Shown here piece after piece: positions 40,098-49,450 of a stretch of DNA of 64,000 bases (the first letter of the stretch is position 1; each line of letters opens with the position of its first letter). This stretch comes from a virus, in the IMG/VR virus record IMGVR_UViG_3300044213_000170, positions 1 to 64,000 of that record; one strand, given 5' to 3'. The position numbers and the translations under genes are program-made. The notes beneath the pieces were generated by a model. That model made no database searches and was not told the origin of the DNA. It saw only the letters and a program-made list of their open reading frames with translations.

Positions 40098-40783
40098 TAA
40101 CGACGCTCACGACCTAATTCTTCTTCGCCGCCCGCTGCTGCGTCAGAAGTTGCAAAACCATCATCATCATGATCAAAATCGTCTTCAGGAGCAGGTAACT
40201 CACCGCCAGGTGCAGATAAGTCAGCACCCGAATCGGCACCGCCCATAGCCATCGGCTCAGCAATTTGTTCACCGGCTAATGCACGACTACCCTGATCTAA
40301 ATTGTCACGTGCGCCATTTAATGCATCCATTAAACCTTGTAATGCTGCGGTTGCTGTACCTTTAAACTGATCGGCTTGAGCTGTGCCCAATTGGTCACGG
40401 ATACTATCTAACAATGGAGGTAATTGTTCATTTAACATTTTACTAGCGTCGCTGATCATATCTTGAATGCTGTCCACCATATCTTTAGCGGCCAACACTG
40501 CTTCTGCTGTTTCCAATTCTCCTTCAGTTAAGACATTATTATCTACTAACCAAGCATCAATTCCTTCCTTGACCATGAACATTTCCATATATTTAGGATT
40601 TTGCTCAGCAGTATGAATGCCATAACTTTTACGGATTTTATTCAGACTTTCTTCTAATGCAATGCTTAAGCGTTGCGCTTTAGCATAAGTCATATTTTTA
40701 TAATCAACGGAGAATCCAAAGCGACTTTCCATTACTTTGTTCAAACGTTTTGTTGCCTTAGGGGCTAATTCTTTTAAATTCAT
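40097..40783 (-). CDS. Conserved T4-like phage protein, helical with acidic tail
   Basis: The 228-residue protein has a start LKELAPKATKRLNKVMESRFGFSVDYKNMTYAKA that I recall as conserved in marine T4-like phages. A long helical region follows, then a Gly/Ala/Asp/Glu-rich acidic tail. The acidic low-complexity end suggests a scaffold or prohead-core role, but this is inference. Confidence 0.6.
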   Translation of the reverse strand: MNLKELAPKATKRLNKVMESRFGFSVDYKNMTYAKAQRLSIALEESLNKIRKSYGIHTAEQNPKYMEMFMVKEGIDAWLVDNNVLTEGELETAEAVLAAKDMVDSIQDMISDASKMLNEQLPPLLDSIRDQLGTAQADQFKGTATAALQGLMDALNGARDNLDQGSRALAGEQIAEPMAMGGADSGADLSAPGGELPAPEDDFDHDDDGFATSDAAAGGEEELGRERR

Positions 40784-41295
40784 ATTAAGGTATCCCAGAT
40801 TTTATTATATTTAGCCGTTGTTAGAATTTTTGTAAATTCTGATTCTGCATTTTTTAACCTATAATAAGCTAGTTGAAATTTAGCTAATCGTATGTTATGT
40901 TCGACTTCGTCAGCATTTGCGTGATTTCTAATTCTATGTGCTAATATGATATAATCGGCACGCGACTTTGCTAATTCTAAGTCGGCTGATAATAATCTAG
41001 TAGATCTGGTAAATTTATGCAGTTTTTCGTAAGCCGAGTAGTAAATTGCTATTTGTTTATTCTGAAAATGATGTACTAACTTATCATCATTATATACTTT
41101 AGCTGTGCCGTCTTGTTGGATTTTAATATCAAAATTGCCAATACCATAATGTTGTTTGGAATATTCGATGCAAAATGCTTGCGGTTTGTTTTTTATTTTT
41201 GCGAGTTCGCTTTTGGCCCAGTTTTCTACTTGTTCAACTGGCAACTTTTTTGCTATTAATTTAGTGAGTTTTTCTTTTATAAACGACACAGCCAT
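40780..41295 (-). CDS. Unknown 171-residue protein
   Basis: The mostly helical basic protein has FDIKIQQDGTAKVYNDDKLVHHF, a small beta stretch, in the middle. Overlaps on both sides (ATGA-like with the next gene, 35 bp with the 70-residue gene) place it in a translational chain with the probable structural genes around it. Confidence 0.55.
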   Translation of the reverse strand: MAVSFIKEKLTKLIAKKLPVEQVENWAKSELAKIKNKPQAFCIEYSKQHYGIGNFDIKIQQDGTAKVYNDDKLVHHFQNKQIAIYYSAYEKLHKFTRSTRLLSADLELAKSRADYIILAHRIRNHANADEVEHNIRLAKFQLAYYRLKNAESEFTKILTTAKYNKIWDTLI

Positions 41296-41473
41296 TTTCT
41301 TTAACCCTTGTTAGTACATTCTTATTTACTAAATTGCTGGCCATGAGTTGTTGTCTTTGATCCAAGTCGCGCTTGAGCACAACCGGAGTGTGTTCGTCAA
41401 ACTTCAATAACAGATCTGATTCTTCGTTTGTGATTGCTACAGATAAACCGTGTGTTATTTCTAATATCTTCAT
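41261..41473 (-). CDS. Unknown 70-residue protein
   Basis: The small protein (MKILEITHGLSVAITNEESDLLLKF... then KRDLDQRQQLMASNLVNKNVLTRV) overlaps neighbours by 4 and 35 bp. The start MKILEIT resembles the leader-like starts of other virion genes here (MKLFEI, MKVNEV, MKIAEL), which may be a shared head-targeting or proteolysis signal. Confidence 0.55.
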   Translation of the reverse strand: MKILEITHGLSVAITNEESDLLLKFDEHTPVVLKRDLDQRQQLMASNLVNKNVLTRVKENGCVVYKRKTH

Positions 41474-41730
41474 TTATTGACTAAATTAATTAATAATGTG
41501 ATGATTGCTGTAAACATTACCCCCAAAATTGCTGTACCAATAGTTACTAATCTGCTATCAAATCCATTTGCTTTGTTAGATACGGTATCTTTGATTTCTA
41601 ATAAATGCGATTCAACAACGACCAATCTATGATCTAGTTGTTCGAGTTTATTTTCCAATTGTTTGTACCTTTCTGCACATAACTCAACATGCGCTTCTAG
41701 GTTCTCTTTCTCAATGTTGGTGGTAGCCAT
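41470..41730 (-). CDS. Small coiled-coil membrane-tail protein
   Basis: The 86-residue protein has an N-terminal coiled coil (LEAHVELCAERYKQLENKLEQLDHRLVVVESHLLEIKDTV) followed by one C-terminal membrane helix (TIGTAILGVMFTAIITLLINL). This is a tail-anchored topology, found in phage lysis or membrane-scaffold proteins. It overlaps the next gene by ATGA. A CTAAATATA late-like element lies 85 bases upstream. Confidence 0.6.
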   Translation of the reverse strand: MATTNIEKENLEAHVELCAERYKQLENKLEQLDHRLVVVESHLLEIKDTVSNKANGFDSRLVTIGTAILGVMFTAIITLLINLVNK

Positions 41731-41859
41731 TTAAATCTCTCTTCAATGAAAGATGCTGTGAATCCTTTGCCTGTGTGTGCCATGAAAAAGTGCCTGAATA
41801 TGCCGTGAGCATCAAATATATTTAGTTTTTGTTACTAATTGTAAAACTATGTTTTATTA

Positions 41860-41893
41860 AAAAAGTAAGGCAGCAAATGCCGCCTTACTTTTT
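41860..41893 (-). terminator. Strong bidirectional terminator after the 84-residue late gene
   Basis: The 12-bp arms AAAAAGTAAGGC / GCCTTACTTTTT are separated by 10 bases and have oligo-T on both strands. The hairpin lies just downstream of 41912-42166, isolating that gene's transcript. Confidence 0.9.
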
Positions 41894-41911
41894 ACTAATA
41901 TTAAATGGATA

Positions 41912-42166
41912 TTAAGCGAATGCTAAACCACTTAATTGAACTTCTGTCCAACCATCTGCTGATGTAAAGTTCTCAACACCACAAGTTACACCAGCTGCTG
42001 TTGGTGTTCCGATGATTGTAATCGATACTTGTGCTTGTAAAACTTGAATAGCTGCTTCAAAGTTAGCATGTACGCTCATGTCGCCTGTGTGTTGAACCCA
42101 GTGAATGTCGCGACCTACTTGTTCCATTGGTGCTACAGCACCGTTTACTCTTGCAAATACTGCCAT
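41912..42166 (-). CDS. Small, probably abundant late (virion) protein
   Basis: The 84-residue neutral, Ala/Val/Gly-rich beta protein (VFARVNGAVAPMEQVGRDIHWVQHTGDM) has a perfect TATAAATA promoter, a purine-rich ribosome-binding site (AAAGGAAAAG) and a dedicated terminator. That regulatory set implies very high late expression, as for a capsid decoration or appendage protein. The sequence itself is not recognised. Confidence 0.7.
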   Translation of the reverse strand: MAVFARVNGAVAPMEQVGRDIHWVQHTGDMSVHANFEAAIQVLQAQVSITIIGTPTAAGVTCGVENFTSADGWTEVQLSGLAFA

Positions 42167-42207
42167 TTTCTTTTCCTTTAATGTTTAGCACCTAAAGTGC
42201 ATAATAA

Positions 42208-42215
42208 TATTTATA
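42208..42215 (-). promoter_or_regulatory. T4-type late promoter (TATAAATA)
   Basis: Exact octamer on the minus strand, 41 bases before the start at 42166. The leader carries a small GCAC...GTGC hairpin. Confidence 0.75.
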
Positions 42216-42218
42216 CCT

Positions 42219-43583
42219 TTAGTCTTTTTTCCACTGTTTTGTGGCGGTAAAGTTCTGCTTACTAAATTCTAATCTATCTACTAATTTTACTGCCCCGCCG
42301 TCATGACCAATGGCAACAAATCCTTCAGGTGCAGTTACTTTGTATCCGTCGTCTGTTTTAATAAACGTTCCGATACTCTCGACCTGTTGAATCTTACTGA
42401 GAATAGCTAGTTTTACTTCAATGATTCGTTTATATATAGCTAATACACCTAATAGTGTATTGCTATTATCTTCCATAAATTCTTCGTTTAAAACAATCTT
42501 TTCAATCCTGCGTAAAACTGCTACTTTAACTCCGCTGTCGACTAATGCGGTGTCCAACTGTTTTCTGGCAGAAGGCTCACGTGTGGCCATATATTGATGA
42601 ATTAAGTCTTCTTGTGGTTCTGTAAATTGACTTTGTTTCATTAGATCGTCGATGTCTTTTTCCATCTTACCACGATAATATGACATAAACTCTTGTAGGA
42701 ATTTAGTAGGCTCGCCTGTTTGTTCTCCGCCGCGAACTTTATTGTTGATGAATGGTTTAATATATTGACTGAATTCTGTGTTATTTAAAACAACATTAAA
42801 TTTTTCAGGACTAATCTTCTTTAATGTGTTGGCCGCTGCCCCCAATGTTCTGCCAATCGCACTATTTTCATCTGGGGTTAAACTTGCAATTCCCGTCAAA
42901 TCTTTATATGTTGCATCATCGAACCATACATCAGCATTGGGTTGTAATCCAGCTACACTTGCACCAAAACTGGCTCTCATTTCAGGTAAATTGGGACCTT
43001 CGTACTGGGTATGAAATATAATTCCCAATTTAGCACGAGCGATACGTTTACCTAACTCACTGGCTACAGGTACTGCGTATGTTATGGTATTGGGTTGAAA
43101 TACATGGCAGGGTTCACCATTGATGTCGACGGTTTGTAAGTCACCTTCTGTAAACATCAAATCCCCTTGTAACACATTGCCTATTCCTAATTTAGGCAAA
43201 TATTTTAGTGCTGCTTCTAATTTAGCCGCAAGACCTTCTTGTTGAGAATAAAATTTACGAATATCCGCAGATGACTTACACGCCTTGGGCTCAGTTTTAG
43301 CAAATACACTTTTTGTACCTACAAAAAACTTACCGTCCGCGGGATCTACTCCGCAAATAATTGCAGGTGCTCCGTCCCATTTAACTGTTACTTTTGTGTT
43401 AGTGCCTATGCCGTCGGCAAACATCTTACGTAGGCCTTCACAGTAGCTCAATGCTCGTTGTGCACCTTGATAGCCTTCGTTAAACACTAAATCTTCAATG
43501 TGTTCTAAGTGTACATTTTTGCCCTCTTTGCTTTCAAAGAGTTGCCATTGGGGTATTGACTTTTTAATTTCAAATAATTTCAT
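42219..43583 (-). CDS. DUF6267-like protein with ligase/nucleotidyltransferase motifs
   Basis: The 454-residue protein is of a type conserved in T4-like marine phages. I read a covalent-nucleotidyltransferase pattern: motif I VKWDGAP (Lys68), FFVGTKSVF near 86-94, LQGDLMF near 138-144, and near the C-terminus PEGFVAIG plus AVKLVDR, matching motifs IV and V of DNA/RNA ligases and capping enzymes. A roughly 270-residue helical insertion separates the halves. A ligase-like activity is inference. It overlaps the next gene by four bases. Confidence 0.7.
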   Translation of the reverse strand: MKLFEIKKSIPQWQLFESKEGKNVHLEHIEDLVFNEGYQGAQRALSYCEGLRKMFADGIGTNTKVTVKWDGAPAIICGVDPADGKFFVGTKSVFAKTEPKACKSSADIRKFYSQQEGLAAKLEAALKYLPKLGIGNVLQGDLMFTEGDLQTVDINGEPCHVFQPNTITYAVPVASELGKRIARAKLGIIFHTQYEGPNLPEMRASFGASVAGLQPNADVWFDDATYKDLTGIASLTPDENSAIGRTLGAAANTLKKISPEKFNVVLNNTEFSQYIKPFINNKVRGGEQTGEPTKFLQEFMSYYRGKMEKDIDDLMKQSQFTEPQEDLIHQYMATREPSARKQLDTALVDSGVKVAVLRRIEKIVLNEEFMEDNSNTLLGVLAIYKRIIEVKLAILSKIQQVESIGTFIKTDDGYKVTAPEGFVAIGHDGGAVKLVDRLEFSKQNFTATKQWKKD

Positions 43584-44005
43584 AATAAATGTAAGTATTG
43601 GTTTAGTATTGCAGCCTGGCCCGAAGAAACCTTAGAGTTCGGTCTATTCAATGGATGCCATTCGTCGAAGTCGTCTAATTCAAATCGTTGTTTGTCAACT
43701 TGTAATACAATAGGATGTCTTGCCAATAGTTTAACATTTGGTGGAAGACCTTGTTGCTGTTGTGTAGCAGCGGCAGGTCTCGGAGACATGCTTTGCTGAG
43801 ATGCGGCAGACTGTGTGGCTGTCGGGGATTTATATGCTAAGTTTGTGGGTGCGTGATAAAATCGATCGCTTTCGGCTTTTTGACTAGCTAGCCAACTGGC
43901 ATTAGTTTCTCCCGCCTTTGCGTTCGGACCGGATTTTCTGGCACCACCTCGCAATTGATTTACAAAATCGCCCAACCCTTCTTTAATTACTTCATTTACT
44001 TTCAT
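43580..44005 (-). CDS. Unknown protein with Gln/Ala-rich linker
   Basis: The 141-residue protein (MKVNEVIKEGLGDFVNQLRGGARK start, Gln/Ser/Pro-rich centre, ordered end VKLLARHPIVLQVDKQRFELDDFDEW) has the short MKxxEv start of several virion-type neighbours. It overlaps neighbouring genes on both sides. Probably a minor virion protein. Confidence 0.55.
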   Translation of the reverse strand: MKVNEVIKEGLGDFVNQLRGGARKSGPNAKAGETNASWLASQKAESDRFYHAPTNLAYKSPTATQSAASQQSMSPRPAAATQQQQGLPPNVKLLARHPIVLQVDKQRFELDDFDEWHPLNRPNSKVSSGQAAILNQYLHLL

Positions 44006-44243
44006 TTTGAATTCGTTTAACTCCGCGACTAAATTTAGCAGGATCTTGACCTCTAATACTATTGATCAAACGACGCTCAAGTTCGTCTGCTTGATCTGCA
44101 TCATATGTTTCTCGAATAAAATTAATAAGATTAATCGCACCTTGAATAACGTGGTTGGCACGACTTTCTACTAGGTTCTCCCTGTCTCGTTGTAAACGAT
44201 AAGAGTCTAGTTCTTCCAATAAGCTACGAGTTTTTTTCTGCAA
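43992..44243 (-). CDS. Conserved small helical phage protein
   Basis: The 83-residue protein (RSLLEELDSYRLQRDRENLVESRANHVIQGAINLINFI..., then LERRLINSIRGQDPAKFSRGVKRI) belongs to a family I recall in cyanophages. It is entirely helical and charged. A TATAAATA promoter lies 21 bases upstream. Confidence 0.65.
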   Translation of the reverse strand: MQKKTRSLLEELDSYRLQRDRENLVESRANHVIQGAINLINFIRETYDADQADELERRLINSIRGQDPAKFSRGVKRIQNESK

Positions 44244-44264
44244 AATAAGGCTCCAGATTAACTA

Positions 44265-44272
44265 TATTTATA
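44265..44272 (-). promoter_or_regulatory. T4-type late promoter (TATAAATA)
   Basis: Exact octamer on the minus strand before 43992-44243, in the short gap after the helicase gene. Confidence 0.65.
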
Positions 44273-44306
44273 AAATTTTTAAAAGTTCAGGTAGAGGTTT
44301 TCGGGG

Positions 44307-45752
44307 TTATTCTGTTTTCTTCAATCCTGCTAACATAGCTTTGAGCTTGGTATTATTTGCTTCACCGTGTACTGGTTTATCTAAACTCCAACCTTCCCTG
44401 GGCTGTGCTCGCTGAAACCCAGATTCAGGACTTCGATCATCATCACCGACTGTACTTTTTGGTTTAATTTGATTCATTATACTACCGACCTGTGGTTTAA
44501 TAGTACCAGGAGTTCCTTGCGCCTCTTCACCAGGATCGGTAATACGTAACGTTTCAATGTCGAAATCTAAGTCAACTTTCATACCAACACCGCTAGAACT
44601 ACGAGTTTTCATCAATTGAATCTGATATCTTCCACGTTCACGCATTGCTCTACTTGTAAAAATACCAAATACATTATCTGCGGTGTTAATTTTACTAATA
44701 CCGCCCGATATATGACTATGATCAAATTCAATTTCTTCCACTGCACTACGATTTAACTGACTGGCTGTGACCATTAAAATTTGAAATTCACGGGCCAGAT
44801 TACGCAATTCTTCAGACACATATTTGTCTTTAACAAATAAATCATTTGGACTAACTTTGGCACTAACTGGCATTACCAAATCCAAATAGTCCACCATAAT
44901 AAAGTCAGTTTTACGTCCGGTTTGTACTTCGAGTTCTTTAAGATATGCACGAATTTGATTTACGTTGCTTTGTGCTGGCATATACTTAATACGTAAATTA
45001 CCTGATTTTTTGCCTGCCATTTTCACTTTAAGTTCAACAGTTTCCATATCCTTAAATACTTCTCTTGTACTAACATTGGCTACCATACTATCCATGCGCA
45101 TAGCACACAATTCTTCACTGAGTTCTAATGTAAGAAATACCCCGTTAAGTCCTTGAGTGACCCAATTAATTGCAATATTTTGCATAAACAATGACTTGCC
45201 TGATCCTGACCCGCCTGCAAAAATATTCAATTCGCCGCGATTCATGCCGCCAAATAAACGCTTATCTAAGGTTGGCCAGCCTGTGCTAACTTGACCATTA
45301 TTATCTTTAATTTTCATTAACCTGGATCTAGGATCAGCAAAATATTCTGTACCCATATCTTTAGTTAAACTGATTTGCACTGCGTCTTTAATGAGTTTTT
45401 CCACCGGATCAAAATCGCCTTTTTCAATCATATCGGCGGCTTTGAGGATAGCTCTTTCTAATTCTTGTTTTTTAGTGAACCCTTCGAATTCACTCATAAA
45501 CCAGTCATAATGATTGTCGCCTAAGTCGGGTACCGGTTTAAGTTCAGTCCCTGTTACTGCTGCTAACTGATCCCTAGTGGGCATTGCTTTATATTGTTCT
45601 ACATGATCTTTAATAAACGTTGCCACAGGTCGTAGACTGCGATCAAAGTTTTCTGGATTGTAAATATTTTGCACTCGCAGATAACTTTCTGCATTTTGCA
45701 TCATCATTTCTAAAAATAGCTTTTGTAAGTCCTGCGAGTATTCTTTTGTCAT
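44307..45752 (-). CDS. gp41: Replicative DNA helicase, gp41/DnaB type
   Basis: The 481-residue protein has an N-terminal helical domain and a RecA-like core: Walker A GGSGSGKS, FLTLELSEELCAMRMD, Walker B IMVDYLDLV and LMVTASQLNRSA with its sensor Gln, then MKTRSSSGVG. It unwinds the fork 5' to 3' and partners the primase encoded immediately upstream, with which it overlaps by four bases. No intein is seen in it. Confidence 0.95.
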   Translation of the reverse strand: MTKEYSQDLQKLFLEMMMQNAESYLRVQNIYNPENFDRSLRPVATFIKDHVEQYKAMPTRDQLAAVTGTELKPVPDLGDNHYDWFMSEFEGFTKKQELERAILKAADMIEKGDFDPVEKLIKDAVQISLTKDMGTEYFADPRSRLMKIKDNNGQVSTGWPTLDKRLFGGMNRGELNIFAGGSGSGKSLFMQNIAINWVTQGLNGVFLTLELSEELCAMRMDSMVANVSTREVFKDMETVELKVKMAGKKSGNLRIKYMPAQSNVNQIRAYLKELEVQTGRKTDFIMVDYLDLVMPVSAKVSPNDLFVKDKYVSEELRNLAREFQILMVTASQLNRSAVEEIEFDHSHISGGISKINTADNVFGIFTSRAMRERGRYQIQLMKTRSSSGVGMKVDLDFDIETLRITDPGEEAQGTPGTIKPQVGSIMNQIKPKSTVGDDDRSPESGFQRAQPREGWSLDKPVHGEANNTKLKAMLAGLKKTE

Positions 45753-46771
45753 TTATTTTTCATTAATTTAATTTTTAAAGGATTTGTTTCTGCCGCGGTT
45801 AGTATTGCCTTTAGCACAAATAATTTCCCATATTTCTGAACAGCCGAGTTAATATCCTTGCAAGTTTCTCTCCAAACAGGAAAACTCACATCCCACCCAT
45901 ATTCGATAGCATGATCGATCATTTGTTTGCCAGGTTCATCCCAGTCTGGTACTACTATTACACGTTTGCCCAATGATTCGATCAACTCTGCTTGCTGTTC
46001 GCTTATTTGGTTGCCCTGCACACTGATCCCGTCAATACTCATAGCATCTATCGGCCCTTCACATACAATAACAAATTTATTGTTTGGTAACTGTTCGTCT
46101 AAATTAAAAACAAAATCCGAAGGATGGTTGCTATAGTATTTTGGTTTTATCCCGTCAACTAATGCTCTTGCAGTATATCCCACTATCCCTTGTTTGTATT
46201 TAAACGGAATAATCACTCGATGACTTAATTTGTGTTCTACTTCGGGTGTCCAATAAAAATCATATTTTTGAGCATTTAACCCTCGATCTCGTGTAATGTA
46301 GTTTACTGAATCAGAGAACAGGGTGGGCAAATTATTATAATCGGCCAAACGGTAAAATTCTGCCAATGCCCAAAAACTTTTAGCTTCCTTGGGTAACTCT
46401 CTTATTTCAAATTCGATTTTTTCTTCGGGTTCTTTAACATCTGCGGGTTCTATTAGATCTTTAATTCTGACAGCTTCGATTACCAGTCGCTGAACTTCGT
46501 TTTGATCTGCACCCAACCATCTCAGTAATTTTCTAAATTTAAAACTTAATGGGCGCCCAGGAATATAGCTGGTTTTAAATTTACAATTGAAACAAGAATA
46601 GCTTACTCCACCGTCCGGATTGGAAATTACCCCGCCGCGTCCCCGAGTGTCCAGTGACTCGCCGTTATGTTGACAACAAACCGCGTTGAAAGAAAGCCAA
46701 CCAGATTGGCTTTTTCTTCGTTTGGCTGGCAATAAACTTAATGTGTAATCTTGAACCGCATTGAACATCAA
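45749..46771 (-). CDS. gp61: DNA primase, gp61 type
   Basis: The 340-residue protein has an N-terminal zinc-ribbon (CCQHNGES, CFNCKF), a linker and a TOPRIM domain (VIVCEGPIDAMSIDG with the catalytic Glu; VIVVPDWDEPG with the DxD acids). It makes RNA primers on the lagging strand and works as a complex with the overlapping gp41-type helicase gene. Confidence 0.93.
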   Translation of the reverse strand: MMFNAVQDYTLSLLPAKRRKSQSGWLSFNAVCCQHNGESLDTRGRGGVISNPDGGVSYSCFNCKFKTSYIPGRPLSFKFRKLLRWLGADQNEVQRLVIEAVRIKDLIEPADVKEPEEKIEFEIRELPKEAKSFWALAEFYRLADYNNLPTLFSDSVNYITRDRGLNAQKYDFYWTPEVEHKLSHRVIIPFKYKQGIVGYTARALVDGIKPKYYSNHPSDFVFNLDEQLPNNKFVIVCEGPIDAMSIDGISVQGNQISEQQAELIESLGKRVIVVPDWDEPGKQMIDHAIEYGWDVSFPVWRETCKDINSAVQKYGKLFVLKAILTAAETNPLKIKLMKNK

Positions 46772-46824
46772 AGTATTTTATACTAAATTACAGACAAAGT
46801 CAAAGAAATTATCTGTAATTTATA

Positions 46825-48939
46825 TTATAAAATTACCGCTTCGATTAGTTTTTCGCCGGTATCTTCGCTAGATTCGAGTGCGATTCCAAAAGACATAAAG
46901 CTCAATGCAGATCCCGCAATTGCGACCCCGGCGGTTTCTGAAGCAATTAAACTATCGCCTTTGTTGACTGGTCCTACTACTCTGACTGGTACACGACCTT
47001 TTAACGCCACAGCCTGACCGTCGGCTTTTTCATTCATTAAAAATGCCGGAGCTTCACTGATTACCCCGATTGGTCTGCTGCCAACTAAACTGGCCGTTAC
47101 TTCTGCGGAACCACCGACAGATACTACCGTGCCAGTAGTATAGTTAACATCAGTCAAGTATTTTTCTGCAATGTCGGCATATAGAGCATTAACTGCGGTT
47201 ACAGTTAACGTATTAGTACTTGGATTATAGTAGAATCCGCTGTTGGTGTATGCCGTTGAATTAGCTCCCTGGGTGTTCACAAACACTGGATAATAGTTCG
47301 CATTTGTTGTTTGGTTTGCCGCATTAATAGTAGTGCTTGGCCCTGTTGGTCCTTGTGGACCTTGTGGACCTGTTGACCCAGTTGGACCTTGTGGACCTTG
47401 TGGACCTTGTGGACCTGTACCCGATCCTGCAGGTCCTGCCGGGCCTGTTGGTCCTTGCGGGCCCTGTGGGCCACCTGCCGGACCTTGTGGACCTTGCGGG
47501 CCTGTTGCACCTTGTGCACCTGTTGGACCTTGAGGACCTTGCGGACCTGTACTACCAGTTGCACCTTGCGGACCTTGCGGGCCAATCGAGCCACCGCCCG
47601 AAGTAACTGCTGCATATCCGGATACTGCACTACTAAAAGTCAATACCGCTTGTGTGTTACTGACAAAGGAAACAGATGGATAATCATATCTACCCACATA
47701 TGATACACCAGTGTTATCAATTGGTTCAATATTAACATACTGAACGCCTAAATTATGGTTGATAGTCCAAGTTGTACTTGGGGTAGTTTGTGTGTGTATG
47801 TATCCGCCACCCGAATCGCCCTTAGGACCTTGTGGACCTTGTGGACCTGTCGACCCAGCTGGGCCTTGTGGCCCTTGTGGACCAGGTGAGCCCGAGCCCG
47901 ATCCTTCCGGGCCTGCCGGGCCTGTTGGTCCTTGCGGGCCCTGTGGGCCACCTGCCGGACCTTGTGGGCCTTGTGGGCCTGTTGCACCTATTGTCCCAGC
48001 TGTACCTGCTGGACCTTGTGGACCTTGCGGACCTGTCGACCCTGCTGGACCTTGTGGGCCAGCTGGTCCGCCACCCGAGGTAACAGCTGCCCACCCCGAA
48101 ACAGCACTATCAAATGTCAATACCGCTTGTGTATTACTAGCAAAGGAAACAGATGGATAATCATATCTACCCACATATGATACACCAGTGTTATCAATTG
48201 GTTCGATATTGACGTATTGTATACCTAAGTTGTGGTTAATAGTCCAAGTTGTACTAGCAGAACTTTGAGTATGGATGTATCCGCCAGTTGCCCCCGAATC
48301 GCCTTTAGGCCCTTGTGGACCTTGTGGACCTGTACCGCCCGGCGAACCCGGTAATCCTGCTGCACCGTTAGTACCAGCCGGGCCTTGTGGTCCTTGCGGA
48401 CCTGTTGCCCCAGTTGCCCCAGGTAATCCTTGTATTCCGATTGGTCCTTGTGGACCTGTTAAACCTACCGGACCTTGTGGTCCTTGTGGACCTTGTGGTC
48501 CTACTGTGCCGACTGCGCCGGCTAAACCTATCTGCCAATTATTATACGTTCCACTGCCAAGTACGCCAGATACGCTAACAATCAATTGACCATTTGCTGT
48601 AGTATAACTAGTAATATTACCAGTCATCAAATCTGAACCATCATAAGCAATAATTACTTCTTGCCCAATGGAGTATGCTAACCCTGCTTCAACAGTTAAA
48701 GTATGTGTTCCTGTGCCAATAGTTAAATTAGTGGAAGATATAGTTGTATATTTGTCGCCAAATACCCCGTCAGCTCCTTGGGGTCCTTGGGGTCCTTGGG
48801 GCCCTTGTGGGCCACTCGACCCGAGTGTTGAAGTTACATTTGCAAAATTTTTGTTTATTTTATTAAATGCATCTCGTAAATTATCTCCAGTCCCGTCGTT
48901 GGGACTGGTGCCGATATTAATATTTCCAAATGAACTCAT
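46825..48939 (-). CDS. Collagen-like tail fibre protein
   Basis: The 704-residue protein has an attachment module [28 protein letters not shown] (typical of T4-like fibres) and several blocks of GPQGPQGP collagen triplets (Gly-Xaa-Yaa). Two nearly identical roughly 75-residue beta modules ([20 protein letters not shown]...) lie between them, and the C-terminal domain includes [24 protein letters not shown]. It should form a trimeric triple-helical fibre for host recognition. A late-type AATAAATA element precedes it. Confidence 0.93.
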   Translation of the reverse strand: MSSFGNINIGTSPNDGTGDNLRDAFNKINKNFANVTSTLGSSGPQGPQGPQGPQGADGVFGDKYTTISSTNLTIGTGTHTLTVEAGLAYSIGQEVIIAYDGSDLMTGNITSYTTANGQLIVSVSGVLGSGTYNNWQIGLAGAVGTVGPQGPQGPQGPVGLTGPQGPIGIQGLPGATGATGPQGPQGPAGTNGAAGLPGSPGGTGPQGPQGPKGDSGATGGYIHTQSSASTTWTINHNLGIQYVNIEPIDNTGVSYVGRYDYPSVSFASNTQAVLTFDSAVSGWAAVTSGGGPAGPQGPAGSTGPQGPQGPAGTAGTIGATGPQGPQGPAGGPQGPQGPTGPAGPEGSGSGSPGPQGPQGPAGSTGPQGPQGPKGDSGGGYIHTQTTPSTTWTINHNLGVQYVNIEPIDNTGVSYVGRYDYPSVSFVSNTQAVLTFSSAVSGYAAVTSGGGSIGPQGPQGATGSTGPQGPQGPTGAQGATGPQGPQGPAGGPQGPQGPTGPAGPAGSGTGPQGPQGPQGPTGSTGPQGPQGPTGPSTTINAANQTTNANYYPVFVNTQGANSTAYTNSGFYYNPSTNTLTVTAVNALYADIAEKYLTDVNYTTGTVVSVGGSAEVTASLVGSRPIGVISEAPAFLMNEKADGQAVALKGRVPVRVVGPVNKGDSLIASETAGVAIAGSALSFMSFGIALESSEDTGEKLIEAVIL
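47333..48589. repeat. Collagen-repeat DNA (9-bp GGACCTTGT-like units)
   Basis: Several blocks of degenerate 9-bp units encoding Gly-Pro-Gln, plus the duplicated module at about 47585-47815 and 48065-48290. These give long open frames on all strands that are shadows of the fibre gene. The repeats favour recombination and length variation of the fibre. Confidence 0.85.
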
Positions 48940-48961
48940 GTTTTAACCCAAATAATAGTTG

Positions 48962-48969
48962 TATTTATT
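48962..48969 (-). promoter_or_regulatory. Late-type promoter AATAAATA before the fibre gene
   Basis: AATAAATA (followed by C) on the minus strand, 23 bases before the fibre start. Confidence 0.5.
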
Positions 48970-49001
48970 CAATTTAAATTATTCATGATATTGGGTATAC
49001 A

Positions 49002-49223
49002 TTAGTTTATTTCTTGCCGTTCGATACTTGACACCACTTTCTGATTATTGCCACTTGTACATACTTCAATCACAAACTCGTAATATTTACCATGCAACCC
49101 ATCTCGCGCCAACTGATAAGTAAATCCTGTCGGAGCTTGGGATGTTATAGAACTAGATTGATTACTTGCTATAATGTAGCTTGTTGTATTAACTCGTTGT
49201 GGGTAGCGTGGTTCTGCAGACAT
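49002..49223 (-). CDS. Small putative structural protein
   Basis: The 73-residue Ser/Thr/Asn/Gln-rich beta protein (NTTSYIIASNQSSSITSQAPTGF) lies directly upstream of the fibre in transcription order, likely an accessory of the fibre or neck. Not recognised. Confidence 0.55.
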   Translation of the reverse strand: MSAEPRYPQRVNTTSYIIASNQSSSITSQAPTGFTYQLARDGLHGKYYEFVIEVCTSGNNQKVVSSIERQEIN

Positions 49224-49240
49224 TTTAATTTGCCTTCGTA

Positions 49241-49447
49241 TTATTTCCAGGGGCGTCCTTCTATTAGTCCGCCGGCATTCGGCTGCGAATCAGGTTCAAT
49301 ATTATTTCCTACATAAGGATTAGGCAATTCAGTTTTATCTAATAGATGACGACGGCCATCGGATATACGTTTAGCAGTTGCAAGTGCTAGTTTAGCATCT
49401 TGTTTTTGTTGTCGTGTGGTTAAATGTGCTATTCCATTTGCGGACAT
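49241..49447 (-). CDS. Small basic helical protein, probably virion-associated
   Basis: The 68-residue protein (AHLTTRQQKQDAKLALATAKRISDGRRHLLDKTEL, then a flexible Pro/Asn/Gly tail) has spacing of 3 and 17 bases to neighbours that suggests one transcript with the fibre genes. Function unknown. Confidence 0.55.
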   Translation of the reverse strand: MSANGIAHLTTRQQKQDAKLALATAKRISDGRRHLLDKTELPNPYVGNNIEPDSQPNAGGLIEGRPWK

Positions 49448-49450
49448 AAT

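Noticed and set aside
41697-41783. 28-codon minus-strand ORF (MAHTGKGFTASFIEERFKW...)
   Set aside because: It overlaps the start of the gene at 41470-41730 in another frame and has no clear ribosome-binding site; not enough support to list.
47277-48589. Many long frames rich in Gly-Pro-Cys or Val-Asp-Leu around the fibre
   Set aside because: All are other-frame readings of the 9-bp collagen repeats of the 46825-48939 gene.
47333-48589. Possible CRISPR array
   Set aside because: The repeats are contiguous 9-bp coding triplets without unique spacers; they encode collagen.
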